Source: Flavobacterium saccharophilum
GTDB lineage: Bacteria; Bacteroidota; Bacteroidia; Flavobacteriales; Flavobacteriaceae
Reading direction: 5' to 3'
DNA length: 64,000 nt
Assembly (NCBI RefSeq): GCF_900142735.1
Contig: NZ_FRBY01000005.1
Location: 186,001 to 250,000, forward strand
This document shows positions 24,240 to 31,469 of the stretch, one piece after another; the first letter of the stretch is position 1; each line of letters opens with the position of its first letter. The notes under the pieces were generated by a model, which was given only the letters and a program-made list of their open reading frames with translations, had not been told where the DNA came from and did not search any database. A program made the position numbers and the translations under genes.

Positions 24240-24405
24240 AGCTCCAGTGGAGCGTTATGTTTATAGCTCAATATTAAATCACCACTTGGAGCTCCAGAGG
24301 AGCGATATCTTAATTTTTGAATTTGAAAAATAAATATTTCACCCCTACAGGGTTGTATTAAACGTAATTAACATTTCTATAAAAATGACGTCCCGCTGCG
24401 ACTTA
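24240..24405. repeat. Palindromic repeat family C (AGCTCCAGWGGAGCG)
   Basis: Two small palindromes, AGCTCCAGTGGAGCG (24240-24254) and AGCTCCAGAGGAGCG (24290-24304), lie 50 bases apart. They are followed by CACCCCTACAGGGTTG and GACGTCCCGCTGCGAC. The set fills the gap between convergent trmL and btuD. Similar GC-rich palindromes in series are known from other Bacteroidota genomes. Confidence 0.65.
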
Positions 24406-24411
24406 GAACCT

Positions 24412-25188
24412 CTAAGTAATCACAAACTTCCCCTTCTCAGCATCGAAAATAATATGTTCGTCTTTGAACAAAGTTTCAAAACTTCCTTTTGAGATTAAAT
24501 TACATGGTTCATCCTGCACCACAAATTCTGGCGTCATGATAATCATTTCATCGCTTAACTGAATTGCCAAATCGATATCGTGAGTTGAAAACAAAATACA
24601 TTTCTGCGTTTCTTGTGTTAGCTTTTTTAGCAGTTTAAAAAGTGAAACTTTATGCAATAAATCTAAATGTGTTGTAGGTTCGTCAAGAATAATCAAAGGT
24701 GTATCTTGTGCCAAAGCTCTTGCAATTAAAACCTTTTGTAATTGTCCGTCACTGATTTCAAAATGCCTTTTTTGAGCCAAATGTTCAATTTGAGTCAATG
24801 CCATTGCTTCCTGAACTTTCTTTATATCTTCTGAGGTTAAAGTCCCAATCCAATTGGTATAAGGCTGTCTTCCTAACGCTACTAATTCAAAAACAGAAAG
24901 ATTACTTGGTGGCAACTTTTCGGTTAAAACCAAACTTAAATTCTGCGCTAAATCTAAAGGATTATAACTGTTTATATTCTTATCATTCAGAAGCACTTTT
25001 CCTGATAATGGCTGTTGAATTCCAGTAATGGTTCGTAATAAAGTTGATTTCCCAATTCCGTTTGCACCAATTAATGAAATGAGTTTTCCTGAATTTAAAC
25101 TTAAATTTAAATTTTCAGCAATAGTCACAGTTGCTTTCTTGGACTTGTAGCCAATTGATAAATTTATTGTGCTTAATATGGTTTTCAT
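24412..25188 (-). CDS. btuD: ABC transporter ATP-binding subunit (vitamin B12 or siderophore type)
   Basis: A 258-residue FecE/BtuD-type ATPase energising import across the inner membrane. Walker A is GANGIGKST (about 37-45), the signature is ISDGQLQKVLIARAL (a D in place of the second residue of LSGGQ), Walker B is PLIILDEPTTHLDL and the switch His is in STHDIDL. B12 specificity is inferred from the adjacent cob genes. The matching permease gene lies 655 bases upstream; between them sits a GxxExxY element that appears to have split the operon. Confidence 0.8.
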   Translation of the reverse strand: MKTILSTINLSIGYKSKKATVTIAENLNLSLNSGKLISLIGANGIGKSTLLRTITGIQQPLSGKVLLNDKNINSYNPLDLAQNLSLVLTEKLPPSNLSVFELVALGRQPYTNWIGTLTSEDIKKVQEAMALTQIEHLAQKRHFEISDGQLQKVLIARALAQDTPLIILDEPTTHLDLLHKVSLFKLLKKLTQETQKCILFSTHDIDLAIQLSDEMIIMTPEFVVQDEPCNLISKGSFETLFKDEHIIFDAEKGKFVIT

Positions 25189-25197
25189 TGCGACTTA

Positions 25198-25816
25198 TTT
25201 TTTAAACACATAGATAACATAGTTTTCGTTGGTTCAATTTATAGTTAGTTTTAAAATTTACTCGTAAATTAACACATAGCCGTTCTTGCTAAAACTTTGG
25301 CAATAATTTGAAATATTCATTTACAAATGTTTTCTGCCCCTCTTTATAAATATTATGGCAATTAAAGTTAATTATAATTCCTTTTGGGGCTTTGCATAGT
25401 TTCATATAAGTTAACAATTGCGCTTCATGAATGGGACTAATTTCAGAAACCGTTTTTAATTCCACTACTAAACAATTTTCCACAAATAAATCACATCTTA
25501 AATCTGCACTCAATTCTTTATTTTTATAAATCAGCGGTACTTTCATTTCAGAGAAAAAATTCAATTTCCTATGTTGTAATTCTTCCTTCAAACATTGATG
25601 ATAAACATTTTCTAATAATCCTTTTCCAATTATTTTATGTACTTCAATACAAGCACCAATTACATTATAAGTTAGTTCATCTAAATATTTTTGAGTAACC
25701 ATTTAATATTAGTTAAAATAGAAACTCATTTTAATTTTCACTTCGCTATGTTTTTTGAGGAAAAGTGAAACGCCTTTTTTAAGGTTATAAAACTATGTCT
25801 CTATGTGTTTAAAAAA
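25198..25816 (-). mobile_element. Small TIR element carrying a GxxExxY gene
   Basis: Terminal inverted repeats TTTTTTAAACACATAGA... at 25198-25226 and 25789-25816 are nearly identical (one substitution and one base gap over about 28 bases). They enclose one gene, a PD-(D/E)XK-like GxxExxY protein. The element lies between btuC and btuD, which normally adjoin. The inner edge on the gene-start side has AAAAAGGCGTTTCACT, shared with the gene-less copy at 9005-9144. No transposase is present, and target duplications were not clear. Confidence 0.6.
25289..25702 (-). CDS. GxxExxY protein (PD-(D/E)XK nuclease-like)
   Basis: A 137-residue protein with the eponymous motif in GKGLLENVY (26-34), followed by a PD-(D/E)XK-like core: D71 in RCDLF, then E81-L-K83 in VVELKTV, then Q95-x3-Y99. 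The order matches PDDEXK_3/GxxExxY family members, which are predicted nucleases of unknown role and are multi-copy in many Bacteroidota. The gene is inside an inverted-repeat element between btuC and btuD. Catalytic activity is inferred from motif only. Confidence 0.85.
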   Translation of the reverse strand: MVTQKYLDELTYNVIGACIEVHKIIGKGLLENVYHQCLKEELQHRKLNFFSEMKVPLIYKNKELSADLRCDLFVENCLVVELKTVSEISPIHEAQLLTYMKLCKAPKGIIINFNCHNIYKEGQKTFVNEYFKLLPKF

Positions 25817-25842
25817 CTAAGATATTAAATATTTGTAAGTTT

Positions 25843-26871
25843 TTACTGAAAATTTCTTTTTCTTACCAATAACCAAATGACAACCGGCGCGCCAATTAGC
25901 GACGTAATTGCATTAATAGGAAGCGTAACATCGAAGCCCGGCATTTGCGAAACGATGTCACAAAACAGCATAATTATGGCTCCAAAAAATAAGGTACTCC
26001 AGAACAAAATAGTATGATTACTCGTTTGAAAAGTCAGTTTGGCGATATGTGGTACTGCTAATCCAATAAACGCAATCGGACCGGCAAAAGCTGTAATACT
26101 TCCAGCTAAAATACTCGTTGCAAATATGATGATCAATCTGGCTTTTTTGAAACTCAATCCCATGCTTTTTGCGTAATTTTCACCCAAAAGCAATGCGTTC
26201 AAAGGTTTAATACTACTGGCGCTCAAAAGCAAACCAATACCAACACAAACGGCTAAAATACTTAACGTTGTCCAGGAAAGATTTCCTAAACTTCCCATCG
26301 ACCAAAAAGTAAATTTCTGCAATTGTTCTGCTGTACTAAAATAGGTCAAAACACTTACGATTGCTGTTGTAAAACTTCCGAACATTAATCCGACAATTAA
26401 GATTGCCATTGTATCTCTCAATCGCTGAGAAACGATCAAAACCAATAATAGAACCATTGTACTGCCAAACGTGGATGCAATTACAATTCCATATGAGGAT
26501 AATACAAAAGCACTTAAAAAAGAAGGCAAAAACCCGGCCCCCAGAATCACAAATGCAACTCCTAAACTCGCTCCGGAACTCAATCCTAAAACATAAGGCC
26601 CGGCAAGTGGATTTCGAAACAAAGTCTGCATTAACAAACCGCTAATCGAAAGTCCCGTTCCAACTAATACAGCTGTAAACGATTTAGGCAAACGGTAGTT
26701 AATAATAATATATTCCCAAGTTGATTTGCTCGCCTGACCTCCGGTTAAACTTTCATAAACATCTCTAAACGGAATATTTACCGAACCTAAACTAAGACTC
26801 GCAAAAAACATCAAAAGAAGTCCTAAACCCAGAACGATAAATAAAATGGTATTTCGTTTTTTGTTTGCCAA
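25843..26871 (-). CDS. btuC: FecCD-family ABC permease (B12 or siderophore)
   Basis: A 342-residue inner-membrane permease with about ten TM helices. FecCD landmarks are LPKSFTAVLVGTGLSISGLL and FRNPLAGPYVLGLSSGASLG around 60-110, and GPIAFIGLAVPHIAKL near 265-280. It forms the channel for a BtuCDF-type importer. Its start overlaps nothing: the binding-protein gene ends 1 base upstream, so btuF-btuC are one transcript. The downstream ATPase gene is separated by the GxxExxY element. Confidence 0.85.
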   Translation of the reverse strand: MANKKRNTILFIVLGLGLLLMFFASLSLGSVNIPFRDVYESLTGGQASKSTWEYIIINYRLPKSFTAVLVGTGLSISGLLMQTLFRNPLAGPYVLGLSSGASLGVAFVILGAGFLPSFLSAFVLSSYGIVIASTFGSTMVLLLVLIVSQRLRDTMAILIVGLMFGSFTTAIVSVLTYFSTAEQLQKFTFWSMGSLGNLSWTTLSILAVCVGIGLLLSASSIKPLNALLLGENYAKSMGLSFKKARLIIIFATSILAGSITAFAGPIAFIGLAVPHIAKLTFQTSNHTILFWSTLFFGAIIMLFCDIVSQMPGFDVTLPINAITSLIGAPVVIWLLVRKRNFQ

Positions 26872-26872
26872 T

Positions 26873-28015
26873 TTAATTCAATTTAGATGCAAAAGTAAAC
26901 TCATAACTCGGCAATAAATCCGGATGAAAAATTTTGATATAATCTTTCAAAACCAAATCTGGACGGCTTGGTGACAATTCATAATAAATGGTTCCGCCAG
27001 TTGCACCAAACTTACTTTCTAACGTATAAATGGATTTATTTTTAAAAGCGTCAAACTCACTGTAATGCGGGTTTGCTTTTTCTAATTCGGCCAAAGTCAG
27101 AAAAGAACCTGACGCAATCCAAACATTCGCTGTTTTGGCTTTGTCTAATACTTTTTCGAATGATAAACCTTCACTTCCGGTACCTTTTAAATCGGCCCAT
27201 AAATAATTAGACTTTGCATCTTTCATAAATTGCGCTACCCAGCTGTTTCCTTTTGCCACATACCAAACATCTTCGTACATAGAACCATATAAAACTGTTG
27301 TTGTAGCAGGTTTTTCGGCTACTAATTTCTTTGCCTGATTATAACTTTCAACAATCTTATCGAACAACTCTTTGGCTTTATCTTCTTTACCAAATAACGC
27401 TCCGTATAGTTTTATCCATTCTGCTTTTCCAAGAGGAGATTGCTCCATCCAATCGGCCTGAATCATCACATTTAAACCACTTTTTTTCAAATTATCCAGC
27501 ATCGGATTGTTGTTGTCAACTCCAAAAGTTACAATCAAATCTGGTGCTAAATCTATTAGTTGTTCAATGTTTAATTTTTCGTTTTGTCCAACGTTTTTCA
27601 CAATCCCTTTATCAATTAATATTCTCGTTTTTTCAGAAGAAATATAATCGGTATGTGGAAAACCAACTAGTTTATTTTCTACATCCAGCATTTCAAGATA
27701 CGGAATGTTAGTTGTTGATGTCACCACAACCGTTTCCAACGGCACGTTGATTGTTGTGTAAGCTTGAAGACTATCAGGAACTTTGCCTTCTTTTTCTTTT
27801 AAAATATAAGTGAACTTTTTATTTGTGTTTGGCCAAGGATTGGTAACCGTTACAACAGAATATCCTTCCTGTTTTACGATAGAAAGCCCTGAAGCATATT
27901 CGATACTATTTTTAGCAATTGTAGATTTTGCAACTTCGGTAGTTTCATTTTTTTTACAACTTATCAGAAGAAAAAAAGACAAAACATAAAACGTTTTAGG
28001 TAATAAATGTTTCAT
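26873..28015 (-). CDS. btuF: Periplasmic binding lipoprotein for B12/siderophore import
   Basis: A 380-residue lipoprotein (lipobox LISC, Cys20) of the cluster-A periplasmic-binding fold with two lobes joined by a long helix. VVTSTTNIPYLEMLDVENKL and LAPDLIVTFGVDN mark lobe 1; TTVLYGSMYEDVWYVAKGNS marks lobe 2. It would deliver ligand to the permease. Specificity for cobalamin or cobinamide is inferred from cobU/T/S/C just beyond. No cobalamin riboswitch is visible upstream; a -7 box TACCTTTG on the minus strand is. Confidence 0.82.
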   Translation of the reverse strand: MKHLLPKTFYVLSFFLLISCKKNETTEVAKSTIAKNSIEYASGLSIVKQEGYSVVTVTNPWPNTNKKFTYILKEKEGKVPDSLQAYTTINVPLETVVVTSTTNIPYLEMLDVENKLVGFPHTDYISSEKTRILIDKGIVKNVGQNEKLNIEQLIDLAPDLIVTFGVDNNNPMLDNLKKSGLNVMIQADWMEQSPLGKAEWIKLYGALFGKEDKAKELFDKIVESYNQAKKLVAEKPATTTVLYGSMYEDVWYVAKGNSWVAQFMKDAKSNYLWADLKGTGSEGLSFEKVLDKAKTANVWIASGSFLTLAELEKANPHYSEFDAFKNKSIYTLESKFGATGGTIYYELSPSRPDLVLKDYIKIFHPDLLPSYEFTFASKLN

Positions 28016-28188
28016 AAGTTAGTTATACATTTTGGTAATTGAAATCGTAAACACCCAATATCGGCACAGATTTTGAATACTAAAATTTCAAAATTTAATT
28101 TTTTGATAAGGACAAAGGTAAGGCAATTTCTATTTTTTTTGTTTACCTTTATTCTTACAAATCTCAACAAACTCATTTTTTACATTAT

Positions 28189-28551
28189 ATGAATACCACA
28201 AAAACCAAAATTTGTTCGAGTTGTGAAACTATTTTTAGATGCGGGGATATTTCTGTTGAAAACAAATGTTGGTGTAATGACTACCCTCCTATTTTTAATC
28301 TTTCTGAAGGAGGAGATTGTCTTTGTCCGGTTTGCTTTAAAGAAGCCTGCATGGACAAAATTGATGCTTATGTGGAGACCATGACACCTAAAAAAGCACT
28401 ACAAAATAAAGCATTATCTTTACCAAAAACAGCAAAACTAATTGAAGATATTGATTATTATACCGAAGATGGCAATACTGTTTTCACGACCTGGTTTCAT
28501 TTAAAACGCGGAAGCTGTTGCGGAAATGATTGTCGTCATTGCCCCTACTAA
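28189..28551 (+). CDS. Cysteine-rich CWC plus DUF5522 protein
   Basis: A 120-residue protein with two Cys-rich ends. Residues 8-55 resemble the cysteine-rich CWC family (ICSSCETIFRCG, CWCNDYP, CLCPVCFKEAC). Residues 88-120 match DUF5522 (YTEDGNTVFTTWFHLKRGSC, CCGNDCRHCPY). The cysteines probably bind zinc or an Fe-S cluster. The two families are often separate small proteins, so this is a fusion. It lies divergent from btuF and upstream of the four-helix-bundle and cobU genes. No function is known. Confidence 0.8.
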   Translation: MNTTKTKICSSCETIFRCGDISVENKCWCNDYPPIFNLSEGGDCLCPVCFKEACMDKIDAYVETMTPKKALQNKALSLPKTAKLIEDIDYYTEDGNTVFTTWFHLKRGSCCGNDCRHCPY

Positions 28552-28976
28552 TTATAAATTGTTGTTTGTTAATTATGAAGAACAACGTAATCAAAGACAA
28601 AAGTTTTGATTTTGCCATTCGAATTGTCAAATTATATCAATATTTATGCACTGAGAAAAAAGAATTTACACTTTCTAAACAACTACTGAGATCGGGAACA
28701 AGCATTGGTGCAATGGTCAGGGATGCAGAACATGCCGAAAGTAAAAATGATTTTATTCATAAATTTGCTATTGCGCAAAAAGAAGCAAATGAATCAGTTT
28801 ATTGGCTAGAATTATTAAAAGCTACTGATTATTTAAATGATAAAGAATTTGAAAACATCAATACTGACGCCATTGCAATCTTAAAACTAATAACAAGTAT
28901 TATAAAAACTACAAAAAATCAACTCGTTTCCAAACCAGTTCCTACTACAAATTCACAACTAACAATTAATAATTAA
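28550..28976 (+). repeat. Inverted repeats flanking the four-helix-bundle gene
   Basis: The left flank has AATTGTTGTTTGTTAATT (28557-28574). The complement of the right flank at about 28952-28969 reads AATTGTTAGTTGTGAATT; 15 of 18 positions agree. The right arm encodes the last residues of the protein and contains its tail. This suggests the gene and its flanks are one unit inserted between the CWC gene and cobU. Confidence 0.5.
28575..28976 (+). CDS. Four-helix-bundle protein (S23/23S-IVS type)
   Basis: A 133-residue protein starting at the ATG at 28575; an upstream start at 28530 would add MSSLPLLIINCCLLI inside the preceding gene and is unlikely. SFDFAIRIVKLYQYL and LLRSGTSIGAMVRDAEHAES are signatures of the four-helix-bundle family first seen in 23S rRNA intervening sequences. 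WLELLKATDYL follows. Function is unknown. The last ten residues (TNSQLTINN) come from the right-hand flanking repeat. It interrupts the B12 gene run. Confidence 0.85.
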   Translation: MKNNVIKDKSFDFAIRIVKLYQYLCTEKKEFTLSKQLLRSGTSIGAMVRDAEHAESKNDFIHKFAIAQKEANESVYWLELLKATDYLNDKEFENINTDAIAILKLITSIIKTTKNQLVSKPVPTTNSQLTINN

Positions 28977-28978
28977 AA

Positions 28979-29485
28979 ATGATTTACTTAATTACCGGAG
29001 GCGAACGATCAGGAAAAAGCAGTTATGCTCAAAACTTAGCATTGAAGCTTTCGGATACACCAATCTATGTGGCAACAGCCAGAAAATGGGATGACGACTT
29101 CCAGAATAGAATCGACCGCCATCAGCAGGAACGCGACGGACGCTGGACCAATATTGAAAAGGAAAAACATTTAAGTGAAATTGATTTCGCAGCTAAAGTA
29201 GCTTTGATTGATTGCGTAACGCTTTGGCTGACTAACTTTTTTGTTGATACAAAGTACGATGTACCTTTAAGTCTAGAAGAAGCAAAAAAAGAGTTTCTTG
29301 CGATGGCCAAACAGGAAAATGCAACACTAATTATTGTTACCAACGAAATAGGAATGGGAGTTCATGCCGACACTCATATCGGCAGAAAATTCACAGAATT
29401 ACAAGGCTGGATGAATCAGTTTTTGGCGGCAAATGCAGATGAAGTTGTTTTGATGGTTTCGGGAATTCCGGTAAAAATAAAATAA
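28979..29485 (+). CDS. cobU: Adenosylcobinamide kinase/guanylyltransferase
   Basis: A 168-residue bifunctional enzyme: it phosphorylates adenosylcobinamide with NTP and adds GMP to give AdoCbi-GDP. The P-loop is GGERSGKSS (7-15), DDDFQNRIDRHQQERDGRW carries the conserved RHxxxR with the GMP-accepting His, and LIDCVTLWLTNFF and TNEIGMGV-type VTNEIGMGVHAD follow. It begins 2 bases after the four-helix-bundle stop. Repeat-like AATTCCAAATT sequence separates it from bluB-cobT. Confidence 0.93.
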   Translation: MIYLITGGERSGKSSYAQNLALKLSDTPIYVATARKWDDDFQNRIDRHQQERDGRWTNIEKEKHLSEIDFAAKVALIDCVTLWLTNFFVDTKYDVPLSLEEAKKEFLAMAKQENATLIIVTNEIGMGVHADTHIGRKFTELQGWMNQFLAANADEVVLMVSGIPVKIK

Positions 29486-29600
29486 AATTCCAAATTTTAA
29501 ATTCCAAATTCCAAGGCACTGCCTTAACTTTACATAAATTCAAACATTCAGATTGATTTTCGAAATTGTAATTTGGATTTTTTTTATTGGAATTTTAACC
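29486..29600. repeat. AATTCCAAATT-type inverted repeat
   Basis: AAATTCCAAATTTTAAATTCC (29484 onward) and the partly complementary TTGTAATTTGGATTTTTTTT...TTGGAATTTT (29567-29597) flank about 50 bases that include CCAAGGCACTGCCTT. The same TTGGAATTTGGAATTT unit recurs at 45700-45735. Confidence 0.45.
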
Positions 29601-29608
29601 CCAACAAC

Positions 29609-31288
29609 ATGACTAATTTAGACGATATTTTAAAATCGCGTCGTGATACCCGACATTTTACCCCTGATGAAGTTCCTGATGAAGTGATCGAAAAAGCTTT
29701 ACAGGCTGGACATTGGGCACCATCGGTTGGATTGACGGATGCTACACGCTATTATATCATTAAATCTGCAGAAGTAAAAAGTGCTATCAAAGATTTGTTT
29801 TTGGATTATAATAAAAAAGCCGAGTCCTTAACAGATAATCCAGAACAAAAAGAGCACTATAAATCCCTGAAACTTGAAGCTATTGAAGAAGCCCCAATTG
29901 GACTTATTATCGCTTATGACCGTTCTGTTTTAAATCAGTTTACGATTGGAACTGTTGGCAGTAACGAAGCGGTTAAATTTAGTTCTGTTTGTGCAGCTCA
30001 GAATATTTGGCTTTCCCTCACCGATCAAGGTTACGGTATGGGCTGGGTTTCGATCTTGAATTATTACCAGTTTAAAAAAATACTTGACCTACCAGACAAC
30101 ATCGAGCCTTTGGGTTATTTCTGCGTTGGAAAACCAGCAACGAATTATGATAACCAACCGATGCTGCAACAATTGCATTGGAAAAAAAAATCAGAAGCAC
30201 CAATTTGCACTGAAATTAAAAATGTAACAGAAAGTTATATTTCTGATTTGAAATTAAAATCTCAAATTGAGATTGATAATAAAAACGATTTCAGCAAAGA
30301 ATTACAAGAAAAAATAGACGGTAAAACTAAACCAGTAGGTGCTTTAGGGACTTTAGAAACTTTAGCTTTTCAGTTGGCTACGGTTTTTGAAACTTTAAAT
30401 CCGAAAATTATAAATCCGAATATTGTTGTTTTTGCAGCAGATCACGGAATTGCAAATCATGGTGTGAGCGCTTATCCACAAGACGTAACGCGACAAATGG
30501 TTGGTAATTTTCTGGATGGCGGAGCAGCTATCAATGTTTTTTGCAAGCAAAATGACATTCAGTTATCAATTGTAGATTCAGGCGTAAATTATGATTTCCC
30601 GACAAATGCCAATCTAATTGATGCTAAAATTGCAAAAGGAACCCAATCGTTCCTGCACGCGCCGGCGATGAGCGAAACTGAATTGCAATTGTGTTTTGAA
30701 AAAGGAAAAACCATTGTAGAAAATATCGCAAAAACAGGTTCTAATTGTATTGGTTTTGGCGAAATGGGAATTGGAAACACTTCTACAGCTTCTGTATTAA
30801 TGAGTCTTTTAACTGGTTTTTCTATCGAAGAATGTGTCGGAAAAGGAACCGGAGTTGAAGATCAAAAATTACTTCAGAAACAGGAATTTCTTAAAAGAGC
30901 AATCGAAAATTATTCCGGTCAAGCCAATTTAAAAGAACAACTGGCTTATTTTGGAGGTTTCGAAATTATACAAATGGCAAGCGGAATGCTGACTGCTTTT
31001 GAAAACAAGATGCTAATTTTAGTTGATGGTTTTATTTGCAGCGTCGCTTTTTTAATTGCTTCAAAAATAAATCCTTCTATAATTAAAAATGCTTTTTTTT
31101 GCCATTGCTCTGCTGAACAGGCACATCAAAAATTACTTCAATATTTAAAGGCAAAACCAATTTTAAATTTAGATTTGCGTCTGGGTGAAGGAACAGGTTG
31201 TGCAATTGCTTTTCCCATTTTGAAATCGGCAGAGGCTTTTTTGAATGAAATGGCTAGTTTTGAGAGTGCCGGGGTTAGTAGGCAGTGA
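29609..31288 (+). CDS. bluB-cobT: BluB-CobT fusion: DMB synthase plus DMB phosphoribosyltransferase
   Basis: A 559-residue two-domain protein using the ATG at 29609, which fits the nitroreductase-fold start (LDDILKSRRDTRHFTPDEVP); 29573 is a less likely start. Residues 1-205 match BluB, the flavin-destroying O2-dependent synthase of 5,6-dimethylbenzimidazole (GHWAPSVGLTDATRYYII, YGMGWVSILNY). Residues 230-555 match CobT, which makes alpha-ribazole phosphate (KTKPVGALGTLETLA, FAADHGIANHGVSAYP, GEMGIGNTSTAS). The catalytic Glu region RLGEGTGCAIAFP is intact. The join makes and directly uses the base. Confidence 0.93.
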   Translation: MTNLDDILKSRRDTRHFTPDEVPDEVIEKALQAGHWAPSVGLTDATRYYIIKSAEVKSAIKDLFLDYNKKAESLTDNPEQKEHYKSLKLEAIEEAPIGLIIAYDRSVLNQFTIGTVGSNEAVKFSSVCAAQNIWLSLTDQGYGMGWVSILNYYQFKKILDLPDNIEPLGYFCVGKPATNYDNQPMLQQLHWKKKSEAPICTEIKNVTESYISDLKLKSQIEIDNKNDFSKELQEKIDGKTKPVGALGTLETLAFQLATVFETLNPKIINPNIVVFAADHGIANHGVSAYPQDVTRQMVGNFLDGGAAINVFCKQNDIQLSIVDSGVNYDFPTNANLIDAKIAKGTQSFLHAPAMSETELQLCFEKGKTIVENIAKTGSNCIGFGEMGIGNTSTASVLMSLLTGFSIEECVGKGTGVEDQKLLQKQEFLKRAIENYSGQANLKEQLAYFGGFEIIQMASGMLTAFENKMLILVDGFICSVAFLIASKINPSIIKNAFFCHCSAEQAHQKLLQYLKAKPILNLDLRLGEGTGCAIAFPILKSAEAFLNEMASFESAGVSRQ

Positions 31289-31320
31289 TTTTAGTCGCAG
31301 TCTCAGTTTTCAGTCACAGT

Positions 31321-31425
31321 TTGTCATTCCGAGGAACGAGGAATCCCCGCAAGCAACTCCGCACAGAAAAGTGGACAATCTTTGTCGAGCTACTTGCGGG
31401 GATTCCTCGTTCCTCGGAATGACAA
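31321..31425. repeat. Family G long hairpin, copy 1 (perfect 33-bp arms)
   Basis: The arms 31321-31353 and 31393-31425 are perfectly complementary over 33 bases, beginning TTGTCATTCCGAGGAACGAG. The 39-base loop contains CAATCTTTGTCGAG (31376-31389). A diverged copy with the same 14-base loop motif is at 45490-45621. Confidence 0.9.
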
Positions 31426-31469
31426 GAATACCTAAAATATATTTCTTAAATAAAAAACAAACTTCTTAA

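Noticed and set aside
25198..25816. Target-site duplication around the GxxExxY element
   Set aside because: The bases outside the repeats are AT-rich and no convincing direct repeat of fixed length can be told from the A/T-runs.
27331..27711. A 126-codon frame opposite btuF
   Set aside because: Antisense of a clear binding-protein gene; composition is that of a shadow frame.
28016..28188. Possible cobalamin riboswitch in front of btuF
   Set aside because: Checked on the minus strand: a -7 box and a leader of about 100 bases exist, but no B12 box or GGAA/CCCGC core.
31245..31469. Open frame of 74 codons on the plus strand
   Set aside because: It overlaps the end of bluB-cobT and then reads through the perfect 33-bp hairpin; an artefact of the repeat.
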